From positions 29,496-93,495 of the forward strand of contig JBFLWY010000004.1 in NCBI GenBank assembly GCA_040757355.1: a stretch of 64,000 bases of DNA, given 5' to 3'. Both the position numbers and the translations under genes were made by a program. Origin of the DNA: DTYU01 sp040757355 (GTDB lineage: Bacteria; Bacillota; Desulfotomaculia; Desulfotomaculales; Ammonificaceae). Below, piece by piece: positions 16,991 to 25,796 of the stretch. Below the pieces are notes generated by a model. The model ran no database searches. It worked only from the letters and a program-made list of their open reading frames with translations, and had not been told where the DNA came from. Each line of letters opens with the position of its first letter. Positions within the stretch are counted from its first letter, which is position 1.

Positions 16991-18736
16991 ATGGCTCAAA
17001 GATTAAAGCTTCAGGGCGTTTTCAATGGAGTCAGGCATGGCCTGACGCGTCTGTTTAAACGGACGCTGCTGCTGCCCCTCTTCCCCGTTTTCTGGTGGGG
17101 GCCGGTAACTCACCCCTACATAAACCAAAGGGCCCTTGAGCGCGCGGAACAGGAAGCAGCTTCCGGAGACCCGAAGATCAACCGCGACCTGCTGTCCCGC
17201 CTGCAACGCTACAGAGATGTCTTTGTTTTCAGCGGCAACAGCGCCGACAGCATTGCCACCCAGCACATCCTGACCCGAAGCCCCGTGTACGATTACACAC
17301 ACAATTCCGTACCGGACTGTGCCTCAGGAACTCCGCTCTTCGGTTATAGCCTGATCGACGAGTGGCTGAACGATCAGAAACGCGGCGCGCGACTGTATTC
17401 GGAAGAAGATTTCGCGGTGGCCTGCGGGTGGCTCGCCCACCAGTTAGCAGACTGGTACGCACATTACGCTCCGGTAGATAGGCACGGTGAACTCGCGAAG
17501 GACCCTTCCGCCTCACCAAGCAACGCGACCGTCTTTGAAGGATACGCAAACTCCCACCGTGTGCTGGGGGCCGACTTTTGTCCGGAAATACTGCGCCAGT
17601 ACCGGCTTATCGACCATGCCCTGCTGGAGTTTTTCTACGATTTCCTGATCGCCCATGCCGATGTAGAAGAACGCTTCAATACCAACAGGCTGGACTTTTT
17701 CCGCAACTACAGGCGAAAGGGCCGGTACTTCAATCTCTTGACGGCGGCATCGGAGCGCTTCCGGGGTGCGGCGGCACGCATCCATCCGGGTGAGATTACC
17801 GTACTAGAGGAAAACCTGCACGCCATAATCAAGGGGATCAGGATGCTTATCCAACTCTCGACCTTCCTGCGCCCAGGGCTTCCAGACGCAATTGACCGCG
17901 GTCTCCGCCCGGAAGCCGGCGAACCTGATTATGTCGGGCTTTCCATCGAACGAGTCCTGAACGGTCTCTTCCGCAAGAGCTATGAAGAGATCGCCCGGCT
18001 GGCGGATCCGACCCGTACAACGGACCGGGACATCTATCCCGAGCCGCTGGTCGTACGTGAAGTCATGCAGCCGGGTACCCTGCTTTTCCGTTTTGCGCAC
18101 CGTTTGGGTTCGCTCCTGCCGGACTTCTCCCCGCCGCTGTTCCGCAGTCCGGACGACTTCAGCCTCCGTTTCTTAAGGGTCTTTGAACTCCGCGGAAAAA
18201 TAGCGGCTTATTTGACCGCAGGTATTTCCGCCGAAAAACTGGCCGCCTTCGCCAGGACGGAAGATGAAAGCGCCCTTCTGGCCTTTTTCACCGTCCTCCT
18301 GTCAACCCCGCAACCGGAGCTGGATGCCGCCCGCGCGCGCTTTCGCGCCCTCTTGAGACCGGTCGTTGAGTTCAGCGGCCACCCGGAAGCTTCTGAATCA
18401 CAAAAACTCTCGGTAATGCTGAACAACGGCGAGATCAGTGTCCGCATCATCCCTGCAATCGCCCTCAACGACCCTGCAAGCCGGATACAGAAGGGCCTGG
18501 ATATGGCCAGCCTGCGCTTCTACTTTGACGGGTACGACGTACAGGCTGACAAACGCTGTGAACTCCTCCTCATCCCGGTGGACGACTGCAACCTGAAGGT
18601 CCGGGTCATACTGAATGACGGTATCGCAGAGGGCTACCACCGCCTGGCGGTAACAATCAGGGACAATTATGGCGTGGCCGCCAAGCCCTTCGAAAGGGAT
18701 TTCTGGGTCGGCCCGGCGGTGCGCATCCTGGAGTAA
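16991..18736 (+). CDS. Zinc-dependent phospholipase C-like protein
   Basis: A 581-residue protein. The N-terminal half resembles the zinc-dependent phospholipase C family: WWGPVTHPYINQRAL near residue 36, and GWLAHQLADWYAHYAPVDRHGEL near residue 145, with His/Asp residues suited to bind zinc. A hydrophobic stretch near residues 25-37 could be a signal or anchor. The C-terminal half is not recognised; its last ~90 residues look beta-rich and Ig-like (RVILNDGIAEGYHRLAVTIRD). GGAGG lies before the ATG. It may act on lipids at the surface or merely share the fold. Confidence 0.7.
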   Translation: MAQRLKLQGVFNGVRHGLTRLFKRTLLLPLFPVFWWGPVTHPYINQRALERAEQEAASGDPKINRDLLSRLQRYRDVFVFSGNSADSIATQHILTRSPVYDYTHNSVPDCASGTPLFGYSLIDEWLNDQKRGARLYSEEDFAVACGWLAHQLADWYAHYAPVDRHGELAKDPSASPSNATVFEGYANSHRVLGADFCPEILRQYRLIDHALLEFFYDFLIAHADVEERFNTNRLDFFRNYRRKGRYFNLLTAASERFRGAAARIHPGEITVLEENLHAIIKGIRMLIQLSTFLRPGLPDAIDRGLRPEAGEPDYVGLSIERVLNGLFRKSYEEIARLADPTRTTDRDIYPEPLVVREVMQPGTLLFRFAHRLGSLLPDFSPPLFRSPDDFSLRFLRVFELRGKIAAYLTAGISAEKLAAFARTEDESALLAFFTVLLSTPQPELDAARARFRALLRPVVEFSGHPEASESQKLSVMLNNGEISVRIIPAIALNDPASRIQKGLDMASLRFYFDGYDVQADKRCELLLIPVDDCNLKVRVILNDGIAEGYHRLAVTIRDNYGVAAKPFERDFWVGPAVRILE

Positions 18737-18774
18737 CCTCCTCCGTAAATAGACGTTTAACCTTATACTGACTG

Positions 18775-18874
18775 CCCAGCACTCAGTGTAGCTTTTGCGC
18801 TTCGAAGAAAAAATCTTCCTTAGCCTAAATGAAGTGGTGGCTTTCAAAATTCAAAGTAATTACTGAGTGCTGGG
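18775..18874. repeat. Dispersed hairpin element, copy C (100 bp)
   Basis: CCCAGCACTCAGT (18775-18787) and ACTGAGTGCTGGG (18862-18874) are perfect inverted repeats. The interior is unlike copies A, B or D. It lies directly after the phospholipase-like gene. Confidence 0.85.
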
Positions 18875-18877
18875 TGG

Positions 18878-18970
18878 GGTCCGTTCAACGTTCAACGTTC
18901 AACGTTGATAAAAAGACCGAAGCATAAGCAATTGAACCATTTTCATTCCCGGTGGCGACCCAGCACTCAA
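18878..18970. repeat. Dispersed module joining hairpin copies C and D
   Basis: GGTCCGTTCAACG, then iterated GTTCAAC units, GATAAAAAGACCGAA and CATTCCCGGTGGCGAC. The same order recurs at 36569-36654, where it also runs into the left end of a hairpin element. Confidence 0.7.
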
Positions 18971-19061
18971 TGTAATCCTTGAAGCTTAAAAGCTATCACT
19001 TCATTAAGCTCAATGAAGGTCTGTCCTTCAAAGGGCAAGAAGTCCATTGAGTGCTGGGTCG
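18956..19061. repeat. Dispersed hairpin element, copy D (106 bp)
   Basis: Perfect 17-bp ends CGACCCAGCACTCAATG (18956-18972) and its complement (19045-19061). The flanks match copy A on both sides, but the interior does not. Confidence 0.85.
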
Positions 19062-19180
19062 TGAACGACTCCTCCGAAAATCCTAATCATACCGATTCTA
19101 CAGCTAAAAAACTCGTCAGGCCGCTGCCGTTATCCTAAGGGCTGTTACAATTAATTCCAATCCGGCCCATTTACATTTAC

Positions 19181-19209
19181 TTGCCTGTGTAGTGGACATC
19201 CTATATTAA
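19181..19209 (+). promoter_or_regulatory. Putative promoter of the CoA-disulfide reductase/rhodanese gene
   Basis: TTGCCT (19181-19186), 17-bp spacer, TATTAA (19204-19209). GGAGG follows before the ATG at 19234. The match is moderate. Confidence 0.45.
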
Positions 19210-19233
19210 AAAGGTACATGGAGGTTCAATTTT

Positions 19234-20928
19234 ATGGGACAGCGCATTGTAATCATCGGCGGCACAACCTGCGGCACAAAAGCCGCCGCCCGCATCCGCC
19301 GCCGGGACCCGCAGGCCGAGATCACAATTGTTGAACAAAGCGAAAAAGTCTCCGTCGGCCGCTGCGGCATCCCCTACTACGTCGGCGGCAAGGTTGACCG
19401 GATTGAGGACCTCGTGTCCTCACCTGCGGGAATCGTCAGGGACCCTGAGTATTTCAATAAAGTTAAAAACATCCGCGTGCTTCTGTGTACAAGGGCGGAA
19501 AGCATCGACCGCGCCGCCAGGCAGGTGCATGTCCAGGACTTGCGCACGGGCAGCCGCGACAGGCTTCCGTATGACAAGCTCGTGGTGGCCACCGGATCGC
19601 GGCCGGCGCAGCTTAAAATCCCCGGTTCCGACCTGAAGAACGTACATACAATGTGGTCGCTTGCGGACGCAAAAACCATCCGCGAAAAGGCCTTTTCAGG
19701 CGAGGTGCGCAATATCGTGGTCGTGGGAGCAGGCCTGATCGGCCTTGAGGCCGCCGAGGTCCTGCTTGAAGCGGATATGCCGGGCGGAAGGCTCAAAGTA
19801 ACCATCATCGAAGCCATGCAGCACATTGCTCCCATCTTCCTTGACGACGAACTGGCTTCCCTCGCCACCAAGCACCTCGAGGACAAAGGGCTCGCAGTTC
19901 GAACGGGTGAACTGGTGGAACGCCTGGAGGGCGACGATACCGGCACTGTGCGGCAGGTTGTAACCAACCGCGGGACCTACCCCGCCGAACTGGTGATATC
20001 GGCGGTCGGGCTGGTACCGAACGTGGACCTGGCGCGGGACGCCGGTCTGTCGATCGGCACTACGGGGGCCATCGTCGTGAACCGGTACCTCGAGACCAGC
20101 GACCCCAACATTTACGCCGGCGGCGACTGCGTCGAAAACATCAACCTTGTGAACGGGCGGCCTATTTACACGCCGCAGGGCTCCGTCGCCAACCGGCACG
20201 GGCGGGTTATCGGCAACAATATCACCGGGATGCGTGAGGCCTTCCCCGGAGTGCTCGGGACCGTAATCTTCAAAATCTTCGACTTCACCATCGGGCGCAC
20301 CGGGCTGACCGAGTCCCAGGCGCGCGAGACCGGTTACCCCGTACAGACCGCGCTTGTTTCCGGCGCAGACCGCGCCCACTTCTATCCGGGCACGGGTTCG
20401 GTAGTCGTGAAACTCGTCGTAGACGCGCCCTCGCGCAAGATACTGGGCGCGCAACTGGTTGGCGAAGGCGAAGTCAACAAGCGCCTTGACGTGCTCGTCG
20501 GGGCGATAACCATGGGGGCAACCGTTGACGACCTTGCCAACTTCGACCTGGCCTACGCCCCCCCGTACAACACCGCCATGGATGTCCTGCACCACGCCGC
20601 CAACATGATGCGCAACAAGCTGGCCGGTGAAGCCAAAACCGTTACGCCGGCGGAATTGCAAAAGAGACTGGCGAACGGCGACAACCTGCTGGTGCTTGAC
20701 GTGCGGACCCCGGGGGAGGCCGAAGAACGACCGGCGCCCTACGCCGGCGCAATTCATGTACCGCTCGGCGAACTGCGGTCCTACGCGGGCAACCTACCCG
20801 CCGGCAAAATGGTGGTCCCGTTCTGCCAGATCAGCATCCGCGCCTGGGAGGCGCAGCGCATCCTCGAAGAGCGAGGGTTCCAAAACGTCGCCTTCCTGGA
20901 GGGAGGTCTCGCCGCCTGGCCGTATTAG
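19234..20928 (+). CDS. CoA-disulfide reductase-type flavoprotein fused to a rhodanese domain
   Basis: A 564-residue flavoprotein disulfide reductase. The N-terminal FAD motif IIGGTTCGTKAAAR is followed by the active-site cysteine in VGRCGIPYYVGG (residue 49), an NAD(P)H motif VVVGAGLIGLEAAE near residue 165, and FAD motif IYAGGDCVE. The C-terminal ~100 residues are a rhodanese domain (LLVLDVRTPGEAEE) whose catalytic cysteine is in PFCQISIRAWEA. Such fusions reduce CoA disulfides, persulfides or polysulfide with NAD(P)H, consistent with a sulfur-metabolising host. It is monocistronic, with its own promoter candidate and terminator. Confidence 0.88.
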   Translation: MGQRIVIIGGTTCGTKAAARIRRRDPQAEITIVEQSEKVSVGRCGIPYYVGGKVDRIEDLVSSPAGIVRDPEYFNKVKNIRVLLCTRAESIDRAARQVHVQDLRTGSRDRLPYDKLVVATGSRPAQLKIPGSDLKNVHTMWSLADAKTIREKAFSGEVRNIVVVGAGLIGLEAAEVLLEADMPGGRLKVTIIEAMQHIAPIFLDDELASLATKHLEDKGLAVRTGELVERLEGDDTGTVRQVVTNRGTYPAELVISAVGLVPNVDLARDAGLSIGTTGAIVVNRYLETSDPNIYAGGDCVENINLVNGRPIYTPQGSVANRHGRVIGNNITGMREAFPGVLGTVIFKIFDFTIGRTGLTESQARETGYPVQTALVSGADRAHFYPGTGSVVVKLVVDAPSRKILGAQLVGEGEVNKRLDVLVGAITMGATVDDLANFDLAYAPPYNTAMDVLHHAANMMRNKLAGEAKTVTPAELQKRLANGDNLLVLDVRTPGEAEERPAPYAGAIHVPLGELRSYAGNLPAGKMVVPFCQISIRAWEAQRILEERGFQNVAFLEGGLAAWPY

Positions 20929-20979
20929 CAGAGGAGATTTAATCTATCCAAGAATATGGACTTTAAAATAGGCAAAATT

Positions 20980-21018
20980 AAAGGGATCCCGTGATCAGAT
21001 CCTGACGGGACCCCTTTT
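20980..21018 (+). terminator. Intrinsic terminator after the CoA-disulfide reductase/rhodanese gene
   Basis: AAAGGGATCCCGT (20980-20992) pairs with ACGGGACCCCTTT with one mismatch, followed by a short T-run (TTTT). Confidence 0.8.
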
Positions 21019-21099
21019 AACTATTATTCTTTTAAGAACAGTTTCATCTCTTATCAAGTTACCTGATTTGCCCTTAGACGAAACGCAAAAAGTAACCCC

Positions 21100-21468
21100 T
21101 TAAACCCTGCCGCCGGTCTCCCGCAGGATCCGGAAAGCCCTTTCGTATAAAGACTCGTCGACCATCGCCCTAAGGTAGACGTTCTCCCCGGTGGTCGCCT
21201 CAAACTCGTCCTCGTCGGCAGTGCTGACGAGATCAGTAGCCGGACGGAGAGGTGAAACGTCCTGACCCCTGACATCCGCATCAACTCTCAGGCCCGTTGG
21301 ACCGAATTCCTCATCAGCAATAGTCGTAACATCGTCAGCAAGGCCGTCCCTCAAATCAGCAGGCTCGCAGATCTCAACTTCGCTTACGCCGAGGTCCTTC
21401 AGCTTGTCCAGCGCACGCTCCGCGTCTTCAGCGTTCTTGAAACTTGCGACGACATTTCTTTCAGGCAT
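21100..21468 (-). CDS. Small acidic protein, general-stress-protein-like
   Basis: A 122-residue acidic soluble protein beginning MPERNVVASFKNAEDAE. The N-terminal ~35 residues (RALDKLKDLGVSEVEI) have the beta-alpha-beta pattern seen in YflT/heat-induced stress proteins, and a similar pattern returns at the C-terminus (VYLRAMVDESLYERAFRILRETG). The middle is low in complexity and rich in Asp/Glu. GGAGG precedes the ATG. Function unknown; the family link is tentative. Confidence 0.6.
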   Translation of the reverse strand: MPERNVVASFKNAEDAERALDKLKDLGVSEVEICEPADLRDGLADDVTTIADEEFGPTGLRVDADVRGQDVSPLRPATDLVSTADEDEFEATTGENVYLRAMVDESLYERAFRILRETGGRV

Positions 21469-21890
21469 TGGTTGTCCTCCCGTTAAAGAATTCTTACCGT
21501 TTATGCAAACAAAAGTATATCCCCGATGGAGCAGGATAATACCTCATGGTTCGGTGCGCTCATCAATATGTGAATACCATCGCTGGGTTGACGCAACCGC
21601 TGTAGTGGTGAAACGGATTAAGGCATTAGTCTAAGCCGTCTACCTCGTTGCCGTCTACCACTTTCTGAAAGGGCATTCTGACTCGGGAATAAAGAATAAC
21701 GTCACCGCTGAAGTTGCGCGCTGTTGTGCGACAGCAGTATCTTTTCTTTTATGCTATGGCCATGGAATCGAGTTCTCCAGCCAGTGATGTGCGACGTCAC
21801 CCGCGAACATTACCGGTTCCCAAATTACGTCTATCTCAAGTCTTGTTTGGAATTGCAAGCAAGGTTTTTAATGGAAAGCATCTGTTTTGG
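21469..21890. other. 422-bp intergenic stretch, no gene seen
   Basis: Between the stress-type gene and the 3' end of the GH18 gene. Short ORFs exist but lack ribosome-binding sites or protein-like composition. No repeat copy or clear terminator was recognised. Confidence 0.5.
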
Positions 21891-23150
21891 CTATCTCACC
21901 GCTACCGTGGTCCGTAGCGCTTCCCACATTTCGAAGGAAAGAAGGCCAAGGCGCCAGATGGCGATGCCGTTCAGGTTGTACCGCTTGGCGATGCCCACTT
22001 TCGCCAGTATGCTTTCCGGGGTCTCGCTGGGGACGGAGATCCCGAGCACCAGCTTGTCGGCCGGAACGGCCGCCGCCATTTCCACGGCCTGAATAACGAG
22101 GCTCACGGGTTCCGGGCGGGCGCCGTAGTCGTAGGCCATGATTATGATCCGGTCGGCAACCGCCCCGATTGCTTCGTAGTCGTATCCCCTGTAGGCGCTG
22201 TTCGCGGCGTGGAGCGAGAGCGTCAGCGTTTTGCCCTTGTTCTTCAGTTGTCCGGCCAACAAGCTGACGAAGTTGGTGAACCGTTGCCGCACCGTGGTCA
22301 AACTGCCCCCGGACTCAGAAAACCCCAGGCCTTCGAAGTCGAGGTTCACCCCGTCGTAAAGGCCGGCTTCGGCCGCGATGGCCCCTACCGCTCTGCTCAC
22401 CGCCGCCCAGTCCGCCAGCAGCGCGGAAAGGGCGCCGTCCGCGTCGGTGAGATGTACCACCATCTCTGTCTTAAAGCCGTACTCCTCGGCAGCGGCAAGG
22501 ACGTCCTCCCAACCGGCCGGGCGCCGCCAGCCCGTGGCGCTCTGAGTCAGCAGGTTTCCTCCCCGGTCTAGGCTGTACCAGCCCAGGGCAAGGTCGCTTA
22601 CCAAATTGGTGTTTCCCTTCCCCATCTCCGGGTACGCTTTGCCAAAAAGGTCGGCCCAACTACTGGTCTGCGCGTCCCCGAGAGCGTAAAAGCCGATGAC
22701 GGTCATCTTTTTCGGCGGCGACGCGATTTTGGCCGTTCGCGCGCCGGCATCCCAGAGCACCGTGCAGCCGAACGCCTCGCTGAAGAAGCGGAGCGGGACC
22801 AGCGTCCTGCCGTTCAGAATTTGCGGCGGGACGTCCAAGGTGACCGGGGTGTTGTTATGGTACGCCGTTACGTTGCCTATTTGCAGGCTGATTGAGTCTC
22901 CTCCGCCCGTGGCGCCCACAGTACTGGTCGTGCCGTCCCAGGATACCGCGACGTTTAAAGCCTCGCCGATGGCGCGGAAGGGGACCAGCGTGCGCCCGTT
23001 TTTAATCACCGGCTGCACGTCGAAGTGAACCGGCAGCCCGTCAAGCAGCACCGAGACCTCCTTCGGCTGTTGCTGCGCGGCAGCCGGGGGAAGAGCAACA
23101 GCGGCAAGGATGACCACAACCATAAAAAACACAAAAACCAAACGGCTCAT
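21891..23150 (-). CDS. Secreted GH18-family (chitinase/spore-cortex-hydrolase-like) protein with stalk domain
   Basis: A 419-residue secreted protein. The signal peptide (FVFFMVVVILAAVALPPAAAQ) is followed by a stalk ('copper amine oxidase N-terminal-like') domain with the paired motifs NGRTLVPFRAIGEAL and NGRTLVPLRFFSEAF (residues ~45-145). A GH18 TIM-barrel follows: the catalytic-type motif is DGVNLDFEGLGF (about residue 270), then IIIMAYDYGARP. GH18 members with this layout hydrolyse peptidoglycan or chitin-like chains at the cell surface. The stalk domain is shared with the beta-lactamase-like protein at 36693-38012. Confidence 0.88.
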   Translation of the reverse strand: MSRLVFVFFMVVVILAAVALPPAAAQQQPKEVSVLLDGLPVHFDVQPVIKNGRTLVPFRAIGEALNVAVSWDGTTSTVGATGGGDSISLQIGNVTAYHNNTPVTLDVPPQILNGRTLVPLRFFSEAFGCTVLWDAGARTAKIASPPKKMTVIGFYALGDAQTSSWADLFGKAYPEMGKGNTNLVSDLALGWYSLDRGGNLLTQSATGWRRPAGWEDVLAAAEEYGFKTEMVVHLTDADGALSALLADWAAVSRAVGAIAAEAGLYDGVNLDFEGLGFSESGGSLTTVRQRFTNFVSLLAGQLKNKGKTLTLSLHAANSAYRGYDYEAIGAVADRIIIMAYDYGARPEPVSLVIQAVEMAAAVPADKLVLGISVPSETPESILAKVGIAKRYNLNGIAIWRLGLLSFEMWEALRTTVAVR

Positions 23151-23364
23151 TACGGACCTCCCGGCTCTTGCTGTCGGGTTTACGCACCCGCCGGCTCGGT
23201 AAGCTATTTTTACGGCCCCAAATTTTTATAGCCGCTATATTTCTTCGACACCCGTCGTCTCTTTCCTACTACCGCCCGGCACGCTGGCTCAGAAAAACGC
23301 TTACTGTTTCGCACTCTGCAAGTATTTACAATGGCAGCGGCTAAAAATTCTATCTCCTCCGAGT

Positions 23365-23387
23365 GAACCTTTTCCGCGCCCGCCGTC
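23365..23387 (+). promoter_or_regulatory. ECF-type promoter ahead of the sigma gene
   Basis: GAAC (23365-23368), 15 bp, CGTC (23384-23387), the spacing typical of ECF sigma promoters and suggestive of autoregulation. A similar CGTCGTCTCTTTCC word lies at 23248-23262. Confidence 0.45.
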
Positions 23388-23433
23388 TCTTTTATAGTAA
23401 AGGGAGCTCCCGAGGCGAAAAGGAGGTGTGGAG

Positions 23434-23874
23434 TTGGATGAAATCAGCTTGGTGAAACGCTGCCAGCAGGGTGACCGGGACGCTTTTAGGACTCTGGTGG
23501 AGCGCTTAAGTACCAAAGCCCTGCGTACAGCTTACCTGATCGTGAACCGGAAAGATACCGCGGAGGATGTCGTCCAGGAAGCGTTCATCCAGTGCTACAG
23601 GGAAATTAAGCGGTTACGCAGTCCGGAAACCTTTGAAACGTGGTTTTACCGGATGCTGGTCAGGTTGAGCCGGCGAATAGCATCAAAAGAAAAGGGGCGG
23701 CTTTCCCTCGAACCGCTCGATGATGCAAAACAACTCCCAACCCGCAACGCCGACGTAACGGACACCGTGGAAACAAAAGAGATGCAACGGGCCGTGCAGC
23801 AACCTCCCGACAAACAAAACGTTGAGCGAGAAAGAAAGGAGTGTGAAGCAGGTGCGGAAACAGGCGCAGTTTGA
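23434..23874 (+). CDS. ECF sigma factor with region 2 but lacking region 4
   Basis: About 146 residues from a TTG at 23434 (AGGAGG seven bases upstream; the GTG at 23428 is too close to it). Sigma region 2 is intact: DAFRTLVERLSTKALRTAY, then DTAEDVVQEAFIQCYREI and a WFYRMLVRLSRR-type segment. Where region 4 should begin (after AVQQPPDKQ) the sequence passes within ~26 residues into the downstream gene, with no helix-turn-helix in any frame, so ~50 codons appear to be deleted. Such a protein could bind core polymerase and the -10 element but not the -35. It overlaps the anti-sigma-like gene by 23 bp. A decayed gene and a truncated regulator are both possible. Confidence 0.7.
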   Translation: MDEISLVKRCQQGDRDAFRTLVERLSTKALRTAYLIVNRKDTAEDVVQEAFIQCYREIKRLRSPETFETWFYRMLVRLSRRIASKEKGRLSLEPLDDAKQLPTRNADVTDTVETKEMQRAVQQPPDKQNVERERKECEAGAETGAV

Positions 23875-24745
23875 GGAATGGGTACAAGCGTCTTTAGCTT
23901 GCAAGGCTGAAGAAATCACACCCGCAGCGGATATGTGGGAGTGTATTAACGCTAAGATCTCCGTAATGAAGAAGGAGAGAGGAATTCTGCTCTCCGGAAA
24001 AAGATTGGCTGAGTATCTGTTTTTGGGGCAGCCCGTCTGGAAAAAGGCGGTGGCCGGGAGCCTTTGCGGTATGCTTCTTATAGGAGGGCTGATTTTCAGT
24101 GTTTCGCCTCAAGCGCGGGCCTGGGCGGCTGAAAACTTCGGGTTCCTCATCTACAAGGTGGTAAGAGCCAGAGACGGATACTCGCTGGTCAAACTAACTT
24201 CGAAGCAAGCTGCTCCCGAAGAAGGCATATCTTTCGGTTTCGGTAAGATTGGAAACATAGGCGAGACGCCGGCTAAGGCACCGGGTAGAATAAAGGGAAT
24301 CACCGAGGGGAAAAGCACACCCAGGTACGCCACGGCCGCTGAAGCAGAAGCAAAGGTGGGCTTCCCGGTGCGCCTGCCCGAGTACCTGCCCGCAGGGTAC
24401 AAATTGGAGTTCATCGCCGCCGACAAACGGGAAAAAACCGGTAAGGGCTTCGTGAACGTCATGTACCGGGTTCCGGGAGAGGCGATGAAAACCTTAGACC
24501 TGATGCTCACTGACGAAGACGGTTTCCTCAAGGGCGGTGACGCCGTGCGGGAGGTCAAGGTGAAGGAAAAAACCGCGTACTGGTCCGAGTACCCGATAGC
24601 GACGGTTACCGGTTGCGATACCGAGCCTACGGTGAAGGCGGGACACATGCTGAAGTGGCAAAACAACGGCATAACCTACACGCTGCGCGACAGCGGTGAT
24701 CTGGCCCTGGAAGAGATGACAAAAATAGCGGAATCAATCAAGTAG
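23852..24745 (+). CDS. Membrane anti-sigma-like protein with DUF4367
   Basis: Start chosen at GTG 23852 because AGGAG lies ten bases upstream; a TTG at 23822 would add ten residues. About 297 residues: an N-terminal cytoplasmic segment (~70 residues), one membrane helix (GSLCGMLLIGGLIFSV), and an extracytoplasmic part ending in DUF4367 (VRLPEYLPAGYKLEFIAAD...). This arrangement is typical of anti-sigma partners of ECF factors in Firmicutes. It overlaps the sigma gene and ends in its own terminator. Confidence 0.75.
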   Translation: MRKQAQFEEWVQASLACKAEEITPAADMWECINAKISVMKKERGILLSGKRLAEYLFLGQPVWKKAVAGSLCGMLLIGGLIFSVSPQARAWAAENFGFLIYKVVRARDGYSLVKLTSKQAAPEEGISFGFGKIGNIGETPAKAPGRIKGITEGKSTPRYATAAEAEAKVGFPVRLPEYLPAGYKLEFIAADKREKTGKGFVNVMYRVPGEAMKTLDLMLTDEDGFLKGGDAVREVKVKEKTAYWSEYPIATVTGCDTEPTVKAGHMLKWQNNGITYTLRDSGDLALEEMTKIAESIK

Positions 24746-24765
24746 GGCTCAATCAGATGTGACCC

Positions 24766-24796
24766 AGAGAAGGCGCTCCGGCGTCTTCTCTGTTTT
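24766..24796 (+). terminator. Terminator of the sigma/anti-sigma operon
   Basis: AGAGAAGGCGC (24766-24776) pairs with GCGTCTTCTCT (24781-24791), loop TCCG, followed by GTTTT. Confidence 0.8.
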
Positions 24797-24862
24797 GACG
24801 GCTACGGCCTTTTAAAATACGAGAGCGGCCCTTTCTTTAGCTTTACAGTGCTTTAATTTTCC

Positions 24863-24891
24863 TTTACAATAAAACATATATAAGGTATTAT
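24863..24891 (+). promoter_or_regulatory. Promoter of the VapBC-type operon
   Basis: TTTACA (24863-24868), 17-bp spacer, TATTAT (24886-24891), just upstream of GGGAGG and the antitoxin TTG start. Confidence 0.6.
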
Positions 24892-24909
24892 AACAGGGAG
24901 GTAAAGCAA

Positions 24910-25161
24910 TTGTTTGCAAAGGTTTCGAGGAAAGGACAGATAACCCTTCCCGCCGAAGTCAGAAAGGTCTTAAACCTCCGTCCCGGGGCGCGCGTGCGGT
25001 TTGTGGTCGAGAAGGATGCTGCCCGGATTGTCCCGGTCGAAGGAGGAATCGAATCCCTCCGAGGCGCAGTCAAGGTCTCTGCACCACAGGATTTCAAAGC
25101 CGCCCGCCATCAGGCTATGGAGGAACGCACCCGTGAAAAAGGCCCGCGCACTCGACGCTAA
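24910..25161 (+). CDS. AbrB/MazE-fold antitoxin (VapB-like)
   Basis: An 83-residue protein with an N-terminal SpoVT/AbrB DNA-binding motif (FAKVSRKGQITLPAEVRKVL) and a basic C-terminal tail that would occupy the toxin active site. The TTG start follows GGGAGG. In this family the antitoxin neutralises the PIN nuclease and represses its own promoter. It overlaps the toxin gene by 29 bp. Confidence 0.88.
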   Translation: MFAKVSRKGQITLPAEVRKVLNLRPGARVRFVVEKDAARIVPVEGGIESLRGAVKVSAPQDFKAARHQAMEERTREKGPRTRR

Positions 25162-25549
25162 CATTATCCTCCGCTTCCTGACCAACGATATTCCGGAACA
25201 GGCGAACCGTTGCGCGGAGCTCCTGAAGCGGGTCGAAGCCGGCACCGAAGCGGTCTGGCTGCCCGACCTCGTCCTGGCGGATATCGTCTGGACCTTAGAA
25301 AAATCTTATAAACAGCCTAAGAACCAGATCTATGACCTGCTCCTCCCCATTCTCAACCTGCGGGGCCTGCGTTTTTCCAGCAAGCAAAGAGCGCGGGCAG
25401 CCCTCCGGCTTTACACAGAAAAGAACGTTGACTGGACCGATGCCTTCACCGCCGCCCAGATGCTTGCCCGGAACCTCCGCGAAATCTACTCGTACGATAC
25501 AGACTTCGACAAATTAGAAGGCATTACCCGTCTTGAACCCGGCGGTTAA
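25133..25549 (+). CDS. PIN-domain ribonuclease toxin (VapC-like)
   Basis: A 138-residue PIN-domain protein. The start is GTG 25133 (KKARALDANIILRFL follows), with GGAGG nine bases before it; the frame stays open further upstream but that would run through the antitoxin. Acidic residues expected to bind Mg are visible: the Asp in LDANIILRFL, the Glu in VWTLEKSY, the Asp in DWTDAFTAA and the Asp in YSYDTDFDKL. VapC toxins cleave specific RNAs. Confidence 0.88.
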   Translation: MKKARALDANIILRFLTNDIPEQANRCAELLKRVEAGTEAVWLPDLVLADIVWTLEKSYKQPKNQIYDLLLPILNLRGLRFSSKQRARAALRLYTEKNVDWTDAFTAAQMLARNLREIYSYDTDFDKLEGITRLEPGG

Positions 25550-25796
25550 TTTTTGAAAAAGCGGTTCCCGAAAAAGCCACTTGCATAGTTAAAGAAGACC
25601 CCGCACTTTACCAGGTCAAACCGGCACGACGGAAATTTGAGTAGAGTAAGACTCATAGACTCAGCTTCTTGCCCGGGAAAAGGGAGCTAGGGGGTTGTAA
25701 AAGATTCGCTAAAAAAAGAACTGAAATTTAATTCTGCCGTACCTAACATTTTTCCTCCTTGACCATTAAAAAGAAGCCTGCCACTTCTCTACCCAA

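Noticed and set aside
19696..20757. Long minus-strand ORF (353 codons) antisense to the CoA-disulfide reductase/rhodanese gene
   Set aside because: Composition is typical of an antisense shadow; the plus strand encodes a clear enzyme.
25001..25132. Longer N-terminus for the PIN toxin
   Set aside because: It would run through the antitoxin coding sequence; the GTG at 25133 has a good ribosome-binding site.
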